46,691 bases of DNA from Paraburkholderia dilworthii (GCF_000472525.1 NZ_AWZT01000052.1:1-46691); one strand, 5' to 3'; counted from the stretch's first letter, positions 17,866 through 27,397 are shown. Program-made: numbers and translations. Notes: a model not told the origin generated them from the letters alone.

Positions 17866-18107
17866 CTCGCGTCCGGTTTTCGCCAGGGCCGGCCCAGTGC
17901 CACGCAGCCCCCAACGGTCGCCGTTGAGATTGCCGCTCTCCATCATCCAGTTGTTGTGTCCCCTGTCCGTTGACTGTCTTCTGGTTACTGAGATAGTCGA
18001 TACCCCGTATCGAGCGCGCCGTAGAGAGTGACATTGCTTTGCGCGTGTGCTACCGAAGCGAACGTCGCGGTCAGCGCGGCGCAGGCTGTTGACAATGCTT
18101 TATTCAT
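17866..18107 (-). pseudogene. Porin gene stump
   Basis: From ATG 18107 the frame gives a porin signal peptide (ALTATFASVAHA) and QSNVTLYGALDTG. It shifts near 18010, after which another phase continues with NNWMMESGNLNGDRWGLRGT before the chimeric IS patch. This is the first 80 residues or so of a Burkholderia-type porin related to the intact gene at 13745. It is divergent from the amidase gene, 22 bases away. Confidence 0.75.
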
Positions 18108-18129
18108 ATCTTTTTTCTGAGAGATAGGT

Positions 18130-19761
18130 ATGTCTGCGACGCTTTCGGGCGGAGTTCGCGAGTGCTCCAAGCGCTCCATACGTTGTCGTGTGGCTATCGC
18201 CGCAGAGGACGACCATGCCGGTGCAGATTCAGAACGCGGAGTCGGCATCGATCTCGCGAATCTCACCGTAGAAGTAGTACAGGAAGGTTTTGCAAGCGGA
18301 CGCTTTAGCGCTGAGTCGCTCGCGAAAGCGTGTTTCGAACAGATCGAAGCGCACAACGGGAAATACAACGCCCTCATTTTTCTGAACCCGGCAGCACTCG
18401 ATGATGCGCGTGATATTGACCGGCGCCGCTCAGCCGGTGAATCACTGGGGCCGCTGGCGGGCGTCCCGGTCGTCATCAAGGATCCGATGGACATGGTTGG
18501 TTTTCCAACGACGGCCGGCTGGTCGCTGCTTTACAGCAAGACCGGCGGCATCGATCTGATGCCGGCGAAAGACGCGCCGGTCGTGGCGCGCATGCGCGCC
18601 GCGGGCGCGATCTTGCTCGGCAAGACCAATGTGCCCGTGTTGAGCCACTCCGGCACGCATGCGAACGACAGTTGGGCCGGTCCGACACTGAATGTCGTGA
18701 TGCCGGATCGTGTGCCGGGCGCAAGCAGTGCAGGCACGGCGGCCGCCGTTGCATCGGCGATGGCGGTGTTGGGACTCGCCGAAGAAACGGGTGGGTCCAT
18801 CCAGAACCCGGCGTCGGCGCAAGACCTCGTTGGGATCAAACCGACGATCGGACTAGTACCGAACGCGGGCGTGGTGCCACTGTCCGGTAATCGCGACGTG
18901 GTTGGCCCGATTGCACGAACCGTGCGCGACGCGGCACTGTGCCTCGATGTGCTCGCGGGATATTCATCGGAAGATCCGAAGACGCTGGCTTCTGTCGGAC
19001 ATCAACAGGCGGGTGGCTATACCGCGTCGCTGACCGTCGACGCATTGAAAGGGAAGCGGATCGGTCTGTACGGACCGGGCTGGCGTGCGCAGCCGCTATC
19101 GGATGAAGCGGCGCAACTGTACGAACGCGCGAAGCACGAGTTGCAATTGGCGGGCGCGATTCTCGTCGAAGACCCGTTCGCCTCAACGTCGTTCTTTTCA
19201 CTTCGCAAGCCGACACCGCCACTCGTCAATTTCGACGCGCGCGGCATCGAGTCGATTCCCTACGACGTCCACCAATACTTGCAGCGCTTGGGTCCTGATT
19301 CCCCGTTGAAGACGTTCGACGACTTCGCGGGGGCAACCGCTTCGCAAGATGCGTTCGGTACGAAGGGCGTGCTCAATTTTACCCGCAACCTGCCTCAATT
19401 CGCTGCGGCACTGGCGAATCCGGCAACGCCACCGGACATCTCCGAGTTCATCGAACTCAAGGCGCAGTATCTGCGCATCTTCGACGCAGTGATGAACGCC
19501 CAGCAACTCGACGCCTTGGCGTTTCCGCAAATGCGTTGCGAACTGCCGCCACTTCATGGGAAGGAAACGATCCAGGAAACAACGGTTGGAGAAATCAACA
19601 TCGCGGGATTGCCCGGCGTGATGGTCCCGGCGGGTTACTACGCGTCAGGTTCGCCGTTCGGGATTATCTTTGTTGGCCGTCAATGGGACGAAGCGACGCT
19701 TATCGCGATGGCCTATGCTTATGAACAGGCAACGCACCATCGTAAAGTGCCGACGCTCTAG
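18130..19761 (+). CDS. Amidase signature family enzyme
   Basis: The 543-residue frame carries the amidase-signature triad: Lys117 in VPVVIKDPM, cis-Ser199 in PGASSAGTAAAVA, and nucleophile Ser223 in ETGGSIQNPAS. The Ser-Ser spacing of 24 is the family value. Such enzymes hydrolyse amide bonds of small or aryl amides; the exact substrate is open. The first 40 residues are not family-like. The true start could be GTG 18241 (GIDLANLTVEVV), with the present N-terminus created by rearrangement near the porin stump. It stands alone, with 723 bases before the next gene, so a link to the catabolic cluster is possible but unproven. Confidence 0.88.
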   Translation: MSATLSGGVRECSKRSIRCRVAIAAEDDHAGADSERGVGIDLANLTVEVVQEGFASGRFSAESLAKACFEQIEAHNGKYNALIFLNPAALDDARDIDRRRSAGESLGPLAGVPVVIKDPMDMVGFPTTAGWSLLYSKTGGIDLMPAKDAPVVARMRAAGAILLGKTNVPVLSHSGTHANDSWAGPTLNVVMPDRVPGASSAGTAAAVASAMAVLGLAEETGGSIQNPASAQDLVGIKPTIGLVPNAGVVPLSGNRDVVGPIARTVRDAALCLDVLAGYSSEDPKTLASVGHQQAGGYTASLTVDALKGKRIGLYGPGWRAQPLSDEAAQLYERAKHELQLAGAILVEDPFASTSFFSLRKPTPPLVNFDARGIESIPYDVHQYLQRLGPDSPLKTFDDFAGATASQDAFGTKGVLNFTRNLPQFAAALANPATPPDISEFIELKAQYLRIFDAVMNAQQLDALAFPQMRCELPPLHGKETIQETTVGEINIAGLPGVMVPAGYYASGSPFGIIFVGRQWDEATLIAMAYAYEQATHHRKVPTL

Positions 19762-20320
19762 ACGGATGTTCCAGCGCACATCAATACGCTTGCGAGAAAG
19801 GGAAAGAGTGTCGGCGTATGTTAAATAATTTCGCGCCGGCGCCCTGAATAGCGCAGAGCAAGGTTGTGAACAGCCGTGACAGGAATTACACGGCAGACAA
19901 GATCGACAAGCATCGGCAGCAGATCGAACCTGTCCGACGAGTTTCGACGTGAAGAGCTTAAAGCCTCGGTATGAAGGATGCTTGGATCGTCACTCATTCC
20001 CCAAAAGATATCGGCGATCGGCGCAACGCTTGCGCGCATTCGCCGTGTTCCAACGTATGAGGGAAGCTGCTTGCTCTCAGCGGCTGATTGTTTTCAAGGC
20101 CGCGGCCCTCGCGGTAAGCCGAATATTTGCGGCGCTTAGGGGCGTCTGAACGCACGTCAGATGACGCACGCTGGACACTGCCCCCTCTCGAGACGAAACC
20201 TCCGCAGCACCTTGCCTGACCGTACCCGTGCCGCTCGCTGCAGCAGGTTCCGCGACTACCGTTCCTGGCCCACCACGTCTACCCCATCACTTTGCGCGCC
20301 CAGTTGGCGCCAGCGCGATA
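19762..20320. other. Long spacer between the amidase and the catabolic cluster
   Basis: These 559 bases contain several overlapping short frames but no recognisable product, ribosome site or repeat. The stretch may hold the 3' region of the amidase message. No T-run terminator is obvious. Confidence 0.4.
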
Positions 20321-20342
20321 TATTATGGTATTCCATAATATT
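20321..20342. promoter_or_regulatory. Putative GntR operator upstream of the monooxygenase operon
   Basis: Perfect 9-bp arms ATATTATGG (20321-20329) and CCATAATAT (20334-20342) flank the centre TATT. A half-matching copy, TGGAATACCGTA, follows at 20369-20380. The TGG-N4-CCA core recurs before the gntR gene (27347) and the DUF1185 gene (28205). GntR/FCD regulators typically bind TGG-N4/5-CCA-like palindromes. It lies about 145 bases before the first start codon. Confidence 0.7.
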
Positions 20343-20484
20343 GAAAAGCTTGATCTGTTGGCTTGGGTGGAATACCGTAATACCAACCGCTGCATCCCAG
20401 CGGTCGACACGGAGCGACGGCGTCCTTCGAGGACGCGCCGGTCGCGGCAGGACCGACTCCCAGCTTTCTGCATACAGGTCGATC

Positions 20485-21531
20485 ATGAAATTTTCGCTGT
20501 TTGTTCATATGGAGCGTTACGACGCTGCCACGCCGCATCGGCAACTTTTCGACGAGCTGACCGATCTCGTCCAGATCGCGGAAGAGGGCGGTTTTGAAAC
20601 CGCCTGGATCGGCGAGCATCACGCGATGGAGTTCACGATCGCGCCCAATCCCTTTATCAACCTTTCGTATCTTGCTGCCCGTACTGAGCGGATTCGTCTC
20701 GGCACGGGCACGGTGATCGCACCGTTCTGGCATCCGATCCGTCTGGCGGGCGAAGCCGGTATGGTCGACGTCGCGAGCAACGGTCGGCTCGACCTGGGTA
20801 TTGCGCGCGGTGCGTATTCCTTCGAATATGAACGTTTGTTGCCCGGTCTCGACGCGTTCGGCGCCGGAGCCAGAATGCGCGAACTGGTTCCCGCCTTGCG
20901 CCAGTTGTTCAAGGGCGATTACGCGCATCAGGGCGAGTTCTGGTCGTGGCCGTCCACCACGCCGGTGCCGCGTCCGGTGCAGCAACCGCATCCGCCGATG
21001 TGGCTGGCCGCACGCGATCCGAACTCGCATGAGTTCGCGGTGCGCAACGGCTGCAATGTGCAGGTGACCTCGCTGGCCGCGGGCGATGGCGAAGTCGTCA
21101 GTCTGATGGAACGCTTTAACGCGGCATGCAAGGCCAACCCCGACGTTCGGCGGCCGCAGATCATGATGCTAATGCACACCTTTGTCGGCGCCGATGCCGC
21201 CGAAGTCGACACGGCCGTTGAAGATCTGGCGCGCTTCTACTGCTATTTCAGCAAGTGGTTCAAGAACGAGCGTCCGGTCAAGCAAGGCTTCATCGAACCG
21301 CTGACCGACGCCGACATCGCGTCGTTCCCGCAATACGCCCCGGAGCGGATTCGCAAGAATCTCGTGATCGGCCAGCCCACCGACGTGATCGACCGGCTCA
21401 AACAGTATGAGGAACTCGGTTTCGATCAATACAGCTTCTGGGTCGACAGCAACATGAGCTTCGAGCGCAAACGCCGCTCGCTCGAACGCTTTATCTCCGA
21501 CGTGATGCCGGCCTTCGCAGCGCGCGGCTGA
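20485..21531 (+). CDS. LLM-class (luciferase-like) flavin monooxygenase, TgnB-like
   Basis: The 348-residue protein has the bacterial-luciferase TIM-barrel signature: MKFSLFVHMERYD, then ETAWIGEHHAMEFTIAPNP, RIRLGTGTVIAPFWHPIRLA and GRLDLGIARGAY. It is an FMNH2-dependent oxygenase that needs a separate flavin reductase, and one is encoded at 29692. ATG 20485 is chosen over the open upstream frame because it begins the barrel's first strand. It is first in an operon with an aldehyde dehydrogenase 48 bases downstream. With the reductase, aldehyde dehydrogenase and hydrolase of this cluster it matches the TgnA-TgnB trigonelline monooxygenase system, which opens the N-methylpyridinium ring. Other N-heterocycle substrates are possible. 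Confidence 0.82.
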   Translation: MKFSLFVHMERYDAATPHRQLFDELTDLVQIAEEGGFETAWIGEHHAMEFTIAPNPFINLSYLAARTERIRLGTGTVIAPFWHPIRLAGEAGMVDVASNGRLDLGIARGAYSFEYERLLPGLDAFGAGARMRELVPALRQLFKGDYAHQGEFWSWPSTTPVPRPVQQPHPPMWLAARDPNSHEFAVRNGCNVQVTSLAAGDGEVVSLMERFNAACKANPDVRRPQIMMLMHTFVGADAAEVDTAVEDLARFYCYFSKWFKNERPVKQGFIEPLTDADIASFPQYAPERIRKNLVIGQPTDVIDRLKQYEELGFDQYSFWVDSNMSFERKRRSLERFISDVMPAFAARG

Positions 21532-21578
21532 TTGCCGCTCACCCTTGAATCGACGTTCTGCACTCAGGAGCAGAAGTT

Positions 21579-23051
21579 ATGTTGAAGTCGTTCCAGCATT
21601 ACATCGACGGTGAGTTCAGCGACGCCGCCGCCACCTTCGACAGCGTGAACCCCGCGACCGGCGCCGCCTGGGCGACAATGCCCGCGGCCAGCGCGGCGGA
21701 CGTGGATCGCGCGGTGAAAGCGGCGGACCGCGCGTTGTTCGCGCCGGAGTGGGCGGGCCTGACGGCCAGCCAGCGCGGCAAGCTGCTGTACCGGCTCGCG
21801 GACCTCGTCGCGGCGAACGCACAGGAGCTCGCGCAGGTGGAAACGGCGGACACCGGCAAGATCATTCGCGAGACGCGCAGCCAGATCGGCTACGTGGCCG
21901 AGTACTACCGCTATTACGCGGGCGTCGCCGACAAGATTCAGGGCGCCTGTCTGTCCGTCGACAAACCCGACATGGACGTTTTCCTGCGGCGCGAGCCGGT
22001 CGGCGTGGTCGCCGGGATCGCGCCGTGGAATTCGCAACTGTTTCTCTCGGCCGTGAAGATCGGACCAGCACTCGCCGCCGGTTGCACGATCGTGCTGAAA
22101 GCGTCCGAGGAAGGCCCGGCGCCGCTGCTTGCATTTGCAAAGCTCGTGCACGAAGCCGGCTTTCCGGCGGGTGTCGTCAACATCCTGACCGGTTTCGGCG
22201 CGGATTGCGGCCGCGCGCTGACGAGTCACCCGCTCGTGTCGAAGATCGCGTTCACGGGCGGCCCTGAGACCGCGCGCCAGATCGTGCGCAATTCCGCCGA
22301 GAACCTGGCGGCGACGTCGCTGGAACTGGGCGGCAAATCGCCTGTGCTGGTCTTCGACGACGCCGATGTGGACAGCGTCAGCAACGCCGTGATCGCCGGC
22401 ATCTTCGCCGCCACCGGGCAGAGTTGCGTGGCGGGCTCGCGGTTGCTCGTGCAGCGCGGCATCCGTGACCGGTTGCTCGCGCGGCTCGTCGAAAAAGCGC
22501 GCGCGATCAGGATCGGCGATCCGCAGAGCGTGGATACAGAAATGGGACCGCTCGCGACGCGCAGGCAACGCGATCATATCGAAGCCGTGCTCGCCGCGAG
22601 TCTCGAAGCGGGCGCCACGCTGCTGACAGGCGGCGGCCGTCCCGAAGGACACGGCGACGGTTTCTTCTTCGAACCGACCATCGTCGATTGCCCGTCGTCC
22701 ACGGTGCCGAGCGTCGCTCAGGAACTGTTCGGCCCGGTGCTGAGCGTGATGAGCTTCGACACCGAAGCCGAAGCGCTCGCGCTCGCCAACGACACGAAAT
22801 ACGGCCTCGCGTCCGGCGTGTTCACGCGCGATCTGACGCGCGCGCACCGCCTCACGCGGCAGTTGCGCGCGGGCATTGTCTGGGTCAACACCTATCGCGC
22901 CGTGTCGCCGATCGTGCCGTTCGGCGGCTATGGTCTGAGCGGCCTCGGACGCGAGGGCGGCCTCGATGCGGTGCTCGACTACACGCGCACCAAATCCGTG
23001 TGGATCCGCACGTCGGACGACCCGATCGCCGATCCGTTCGTCATGCGTTAA
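21579..23051 (+). CDS. NAD(P)+-dependent aldehyde dehydrogenase, TgnC-like
   Basis: The 490-residue protein is a full-length ALDH. Catalytic Cys283 is in GQSCVAGSRL, the general base Glu249 in LELGGKSP and Asn151 in PWNSQL; FTGG at 225-228 marks the cofactor loop. CAGGAG precedes ATG 21579. In the trigonelline pathway TgnC oxidises a hydroxybutyrolactone (the cyclic form of the ring-opened aldehyde) to the N-methylformamido-methylene succinate. The placement directly after a TgnB-like monooxygenase supports this role here. A generic semialdehyde dehydrogenase remains an alternative. It is translated in one unit with the downstream NIPSNAP gene (10-base gap). Confidence 0.85.
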   Translation: MLKSFQHYIDGEFSDAAATFDSVNPATGAAWATMPAASAADVDRAVKAADRALFAPEWAGLTASQRGKLLYRLADLVAANAQELAQVETADTGKIIRETRSQIGYVAEYYRYYAGVADKIQGACLSVDKPDMDVFLRREPVGVVAGIAPWNSQLFLSAVKIGPALAAGCTIVLKASEEGPAPLLAFAKLVHEAGFPAGVVNILTGFGADCGRALTSHPLVSKIAFTGGPETARQIVRNSAENLAATSLELGGKSPVLVFDDADVDSVSNAVIAGIFAATGQSCVAGSRLLVQRGIRDRLLARLVEKARAIRIGDPQSVDTEMGPLATRRQRDHIEAVLAASLEAGATLLTGGGRPEGHGDGFFFEPTIVDCPSSTVPSVAQELFGPVLSVMSFDTEAEALALANDTKYGLASGVFTRDLTRAHRLTRQLRAGIVWVNTYRAVSPIVPFGGYGLSGLGREGGLDAVLDYTRTKSVWIRTSDDPIADPFVMR

Positions 23052-23061
23052 AGAGGCCGAC

Positions 23062-23376
23062 ATGTACTACGAAATCCGCACGTACAAGATCAGGACAGGC
23101 GCGGTGCCCGCGTATCTGAAACTGGTCGAGCAAGAGGGCATCGAACTGCAGAAGCGCTATCTGGGTGAACTGGTCGGCTACTTCTTCTCGGAGATCGGGC
23201 CGCTGAACCAGATCGTCCACATGTGGGCGTATCCGAGTCTCGACGAGCGCGAAGCACGCCGTCAGAGGCTCGCCGAAGATCCCGCATGGCAGGCCTTTGT
23301 TCCGAAGATTCAGGCGCTGATGGAAACCATGGAAAGCAAGATCATGAAGCCCGCCGCGTTTTCGCCGCTGAAATAA
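23062..23376 (+). CDS. NIPSNAP family protein
   Basis: The 104-residue product starts MYYEIRTYKIRTGAVPAYLK and contains the typical IVHMWAYPSLDEREARR and AFVPKIQALMETMESKIMKP segments of the NIPSNAP ferredoxin-like fold. Its catalytic role is unknown. Small proteins of this fold are often found in catabolic operons, sometimes as isomerase-like or dimeric helper subunits. AAGAGG precedes the ATG. Its position between the aldehyde dehydrogenase and the transporter suggests a job in handling an unstable intermediate, but this is inference. Confidence 0.88.
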   Translation: MYYEIRTYKIRTGAVPAYLKLVEQEGIELQKRYLGELVGYFFSEIGPLNQIVHMWAYPSLDEREARRQRLAEDPAWQAFVPKIQALMETMESKIMKPAAFSPLK

Positions 23377-23446
23377 GAACTGCAAAGAACTGCATTCGCA
23401 AACCGTCCTCTCGAAGCCAGCCGTATCCTTTCAAGGAGCAGTCGTC

Positions 23447-24508
23447 ATGAAGCAAGCGCTACGTATGCCCGCGCGGGCGCGCGCAGTGGCCATCACGATG
23501 GTTACCGCCGTGATCGCCGCATCAGCCGTGTTGATCCATGCACCGGTGTCCGCGGCTGCCGCGCCGATCGTATTCGCCAGTTGGGGCGGCACGACGCAGT
23601 CGGCTCAGCAAAAGGAGTGGGCGCAGCCGTTCACCCAGTCGTCGGGCATTCAGGTTCTGATGGACGGCCCAACCGATTACGGCAAGCTCAAGGCGATGGT
23701 CGACAGCGGCAACGTGCAGTGGGACGTGGTCGACGTCGAAGGCGATTTCGCGTATGCGGCGCTGCGTGACGGTCTCGTGGAACCGATCGACTATTCGGTG
23801 GTGAACAAGGCGCAACTCGACCCGCGCTTCATGTCGCCCGGCGCGGTGGGCAGCTTCTACTATTCGTTCGTGCTCGGCTACAACAAGGCGGCGTACAGGA
23901 GCGGCGCGCCGGCGAATTACGCCGACCTGTTCGACACCAGGCGCTTTCCCGGCAAGCGTACGTTCTACAAGTGGTCCGCGCCCGGCGTGCTCGAAGTCGC
24001 GTTGCTCGCCGACGGCGTCGCGCCCGACAAGCTCTATCCGCTCGATCTCGATCGCGCCTTCAAGAAGCTCGACACGATCAAGAGCCAGATCGTCTGGTGG
24101 AGCGGCGGCGCGCAATCGCAGCAGTTGATGGCATCCGGCGAAGCGCCGATCGGCGTGTTCTGGAACGGTCGCCTGCATGCATTGCAGCAGACCGGTGTGG
24201 ACGTTGGCGTGTCGTGGAATCAGAACCTGACAGCAGCCGACATGCTGGTTGTGCCGAAGGGCTCGAAACATAAAGCCGAGGCTATGAAGTTCCTTGCCAC
24301 CGCGACGGGTGCGCAGGCCCAGGCGAATTTCGCGGCCGCAACCGGCTATGCGCCCGTCAACCTCAAATCCGCCGCGCTCTTGCCTGCCGACGTTGCGAAG
24401 ACCCAGCCTGATCAGTACAAGGCGACACAGATCAATCTCGACATGAAGTACTGGGCTGATCATCGCGATGAAATCGCGAAGCGCTGGTACGCGTGGCAGT
24501 CGAAGTAA
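23447..24508 (+). CDS. ABC importer, periplasmic substrate-binding protein (PotD-type)
   Basis: This 353-residue protein has a signal peptide (residues 1-37, cleavage near VSA-AAA). The mature sequence begins IVFASWGGTTQSAQQKEWAQ, typical of spermidine/putrescine-type family 1 binding proteins. Further family marks are WDVVDVEGDFAYAALRDGLV and SQQLMASGEAPIGVFWNGRL. It would capture a small cationic or zwitterionic solute in the periplasm. Trigonelline, a permanently charged pyridinium, would suit this binding-protein type, but that is inferred from context. AAGGAG precedes ATG 23447. It heads a four-gene transporter set. Confidence 0.9.
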   Translation: MKQALRMPARARAVAITMVTAVIAASAVLIHAPVSAAAAPIVFASWGGTTQSAQQKEWAQPFTQSSGIQVLMDGPTDYGKLKAMVDSGNVQWDVVDVEGDFAYAALRDGLVEPIDYSVVNKAQLDPRFMSPGAVGSFYYSFVLGYNKAAYRSGAPANYADLFDTRRFPGKRTFYKWSAPGVLEVALLADGVAPDKLYPLDLDRAFKKLDTIKSQIVWWSGGAQSQQLMASGEAPIGVFWNGRLHALQQTGVDVGVSWNQNLTAADMLVVPKGSKHKAEAMKFLATATGAQAQANFAAATGYAPVNLKSAALLPADVAKTQPDQYKATQINLDMKYWADHRDEIAKRWYAWQSK

Positions 24509-24543
24509 AGCGTTGGCCTGACGAACCCAGCGAAGGAGTGGTC

Positions 24544-25428
24544 ATGTCGAATGCAGTCAGTACTATCGCGGAGCCGCCGGTCGCGGCGCCGAATATGGCC
24601 GTCGGCTTCAGGAAGATCCGGCTGCTCGCGCCCGCGCTGTTGCTGCTGGTCGTATTCTTTCTGTTGCCGGTGCTCTCGCTGCTGTTGCGCAGCGTGCTGG
24701 AGCCGACGCCCGGCATTCAGAACTACGCGCAGCTCTTCGGCTCGACCACTTATCTGCGTGTGTTCGGCAATACGTTTTTTGTCGCCTCGGTGGTGACCGC
24801 CGTAACCGTAGTGATTGGCTTTCCGACCGCGTGGCTTCTCGCCATCGCGCCGCGCTGGATCGGCAAGCTGGTGTTCGCGATCCTGCTGCTGTCGATGTGG
24901 ACCAATCTGCTCGCACGCACTTTCGCATGGATGGTGTTGCTGCAACAGACCGGTCCGATCAATCGTCTGCTGATGTGGCTCGGCGTGATTCATGAGCCGC
25001 TCACGCTTGTCAACAACCTCACCGGCGTGACGATCGGCATGACCTACATCATGTTGCCGTTTCTCGTCATGCCGCTGCACGCCACCTTGCGTGCGATCGA
25101 TCCGACCACACTGCGCGCTGCCGCAATCTGCGGCGCGAGCCGCTGGCAAGCATTCTGGCGCGTGCTCGTGCCGCTCGCGATGCCGGGCATTGCCAGCGGT
25201 GCGCTGATGGTGTTCGTGATGGCGCTCGGCTACTTCGTCACACCCGCGCTGTTGGGCGGCCCGGAATACATGATGCTCGCCGAACTGATCGCGCAGCTCG
25301 TCCAGCAATTGCTGAATTGGGGGCTGGCCGGTGCGGCCGCTTTGGTGCTGCTGCTCGTCACGTTGTCGCTGTACGCGGTGCAGTTGCGTTTCTCGGGACG
25401 CGCCGCGAGCGCCTCAGGAGTTCATTGA
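24544..25428 (+). CDS. ABC importer permease (PotB-type)
   Basis: The 294-residue protein has six predicted membrane helices, the first at LLAPALLLLVVFFLLPVLSL. The EAA loop with its conserved Gly (AAAICGASRWQAFWRVLVPL) contacts the ATPase. ATG 24544 is used because AAGGAG lies just before it; the frame is open from 24493. It is 36 bases after the binding-protein gene and 1 base before the second permease. Confidence 0.92.
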   Translation: MSNAVSTIAEPPVAAPNMAVGFRKIRLLAPALLLLVVFFLLPVLSLLLRSVLEPTPGIQNYAQLFGSTTYLRVFGNTFFVASVVTAVTVVIGFPTAWLLAIAPRWIGKLVFAILLLSMWTNLLARTFAWMVLLQQTGPINRLLMWLGVIHEPLTLVNNLTGVTIGMTYIMLPFLVMPLHATLRAIDPTTLRAAAICGASRWQAFWRVLVPLAMPGIASGALMVFVMALGYFVTPALLGGPEYMMLAELIAQLVQQLLNWGLAGAAALVLLLVTLSLYAVQLRFSGRAASASGVH

Positions 25429-25429
25429 C

Positions 25430-26227
25430 ATGCTGCTCGATTTCGATCGTCTTGGCCCGTTGCGCTGGCTGCTGCTGAGCGTCGGCGGCGCGGTGTCGCT
25501 GTTCCTGCTGCTGCCGGTGCTGTTTATCGTCGCGCTGTCGTTCGGCAATTCGCAATGGCTGATGTTTCCGCCGCCCGGCTGGACATTGCAGTGGTACGGC
25601 ATGCTGTTTTCCGATCCAGGCTGGTTCGACTCGCTGATGACGAGTGTGGAACTGGGGCTTGTCGTGATGGTGCTGTCGGTCGTGCTGGGGCTGCTCGCGT
25701 CGCTGGCGCTCACACGCGGCAATTTTCGCGGCCGCGCATTGCTCAAGGCGTTCTTCCTGACGCCTATGGTGCTGCCCGTCGTCGTGCTGGCCGTCGCGCT
25801 GTATGGTTTCTTTCTGCGTATCGGCCTGACGGGCACCTTGGTCGGTTTCGTGATCGGGCACCTGATCATCGCGCTGCCGTTTTCGATCATCGCGATCAGC
25901 AACTCGCTGGAAAGCTTCGACACGTCGCTGGAAGATGCCGCGCTGATCTGCGGTGCCGGCCCGTTCGAAGTGAAATGGCGCGTCACGCTGCCGGGTATCC
26001 GGCTCGGCCTGTTCGCGGCGGCGATCTTCTCGTTTCTCGCGTCGTGGGATGAAGTCGTCGTGTCGATCTTCATGGCCAGCCCGACTCTGCAGACGCTGCC
26101 GGTGCGCATCTGGAGCACGCTGCGGCAGGACCTGACGCCGGTGATCGCCGCCGCGTCGTCGCTGCTGGTCGGTCTAACCGTTGTCCTGATGTTGCTGGGC
26201 CTTGTACTCAAGAGAGGTAAATCGTGA
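25430..26227 (+). CDS. ABC importer permease (PotC-type)
   Basis: The 265-residue protein has six predicted membrane helices and the EAA loop AALICGAGPFEVKWRVTLPG. A CAGGAG ribosome site overlaps the end of the preceding permease gene. It pairs with the PotB-type permease to form the membrane channel. Its stop codon overlaps the GTG start of the ATPase gene, so the two are translationally coupled. Confidence 0.92.
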   Translation: MLLDFDRLGPLRWLLLSVGGAVSLFLLLPVLFIVALSFGNSQWLMFPPPGWTLQWYGMLFSDPGWFDSLMTSVELGLVVMVLSVVLGLLASLALTRGNFRGRALLKAFFLTPMVLPVVVLAVALYGFFLRIGLTGTLVGFVIGHLIIALPFSIIAISNSLESFDTSLEDAALICGAGPFEVKWRVTLPGIRLGLFAAAIFSFLASWDEVVVSIFMASPTLQTLPVRIWSTLRQDLTPVIAAASSLLVGLTVVLMLLGLVLKRGKS

Positions 26228-27306
26228 GCTCACCGTTTTTGCAGATTCAGCGTCTTCGCAAGACCTACGATCAGGTCGTCGCCATCGATCAGGTGTCGCT
26301 CGACATCGAGAAGGGCGAGTTCATGACTTTCCTCGGGCCGTCCGGCTCGGGCAAGAGCACCACGCTGTATATCGTCGCGGGCTTCCAGTCGCCCACGGAT
26401 GGCCGCGTGCTGCTCGACGGCAAGCCGCTGCTGTCGGTCGCGCCGAACCGCCGCAACATCGGCATGGTGTTTCAGCGCTACACGCTGTTTCCGCATCTGA
26501 CGGTCGGCGAGAACGTCGCGTTTCCGCTGCGCGTGCGGCGCTTGCCGGACGCGAAAGTGCGCGCGAAAGTCGATGAAATGCTCAAGCTCGTGCATCTGGC
26601 CGATTGCCGTGACCGGATGCCGGAGCAGTTGTCGGGCGGCATGCAGCAGCGCGTGGCGATTGCGCGTGCGTTGGCCTACGATCCGCCGGTCCTGCTGATG
26701 GACGAGCCACTATCCGCACTCGATAAAAAACTGCGCGAGGAATTGCAGAGCGAACTGCGCCGGATTCATCAGCAAACGGGCGTGACGATCCTGTATGTGA
26801 CGCATGATCAGGAAGAAGCGTTGCGCCTGTCCGACCGGATCGCGGTATTCAACAAAGGGCGCATCGAGCAGGTCGGCACGGGCGAGGATCTGTACCGCAA
26901 ACCGGCGTCGCGCTTCGTGGCGAGCTTCATCGGCAATTCGAATTTTCTGCCGGTCACGCTGGCCGGCGGCCACGCGGACTCGCATGCGGTGTTCCCGAAC
27001 GGCAAGCCGGTGCCGATCGCGGGCTGCGACCGTGCGCTCAACGCGGGCGACGGCGGCGCGCTGATGCTGCGGCCCGAACAGATCCGTATCCGCGCGCAGG
27101 CGCCGCATGTGGCGGACGACGGTTTGCCGGTCGTCGTGCGCGATATCACCTACCTGGGCGACACGATGCACTATTCGGTGGCGACGCCATGGCAGCAGGA
27201 GATCGCGGTGCGCACCGCGGCGGGCACGCATGAAGCGGGGCTCGCGGTGGGCGCAGGAGCCTGGCTCGACTGGGACCGCTCAAACGCGCAGGTGTTTCCC
27301 GCATGA
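26224..27306 (+). CDS. ABC importer ATP-binding protein (PotA-type)
   Basis: The 360-residue protein has all nucleotide-binding motifs: Walker A GPSGSGKST (38-46), Q-loop VFQRYTLF, signature LSGGMQQR (136-143), Walker B VLLMDEP (156-162) and switch His194 in THDQEE. A TOBE regulatory domain fills the C-terminal third. The GTG start at 26224 overlaps the permease stop. It energises uptake of the operon's substrate and closes the first transcription unit, 91 bases before gntR. Confidence 0.95.
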   Translation: MSSPFLQIQRLRKTYDQVVAIDQVSLDIEKGEFMTFLGPSGSGKSTTLYIVAGFQSPTDGRVLLDGKPLLSVAPNRRNIGMVFQRYTLFPHLTVGENVAFPLRVRRLPDAKVRAKVDEMLKLVHLADCRDRMPEQLSGGMQQRVAIARALAYDPPVLLMDEPLSALDKKLREELQSELRRIHQQTGVTILYVTHDQEEALRLSDRIAVFNKGRIEQVGTGEDLYRKPASRFVASFIGNSNFLPVTLAGGHADSHAVFPNGKPVPIAGCDRALNAGDGGALMLRPEQIRIRAQAPHVADDGLPVVVRDITYLGDTMHYSVATPWQQEIAVRTAAGTHEAGLAVGAGAWLDWDRSNAQVFPA

Positions 27307-27346
27307 CTTATGGCATCGCGATTCGCCGACGGCGGCTGTGCGATAC

Positions 27347-27360
27347 TTTGGTATTCCAAA
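27347..27360. promoter_or_regulatory. Putative GntR operator upstream of gntR
   Basis: TTTGG (27347-27351), TATT and CCAAA (27356-27360) form a palindrome with the same TGG-TATT-CCA core as the site at 20321. It lies 38 bases before the regulator's start codon, a good place for autoregulation. Confidence 0.6.
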
Positions 27361-27397
27361 AACCAACCGGCCCAGGATATCGCCTGGGAAGCTCGCC

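Noticed and set aside
21564..23063. A 499-codon open frame antisense to the aldehyde dehydrogenase
   Set aside because: It mirrors the aldehyde dehydrogenase codons, is rich in His/Arg/Ala as expected of a high-GC antisense frame, and has no recognisable domain or ribosome site.
23522..24463. A 313-codon frame antisense to the binding-protein gene
   Set aside because: It is the complement of a well-supported gene with signal peptide and operon context; the antisense product looks like codon-bias noise.
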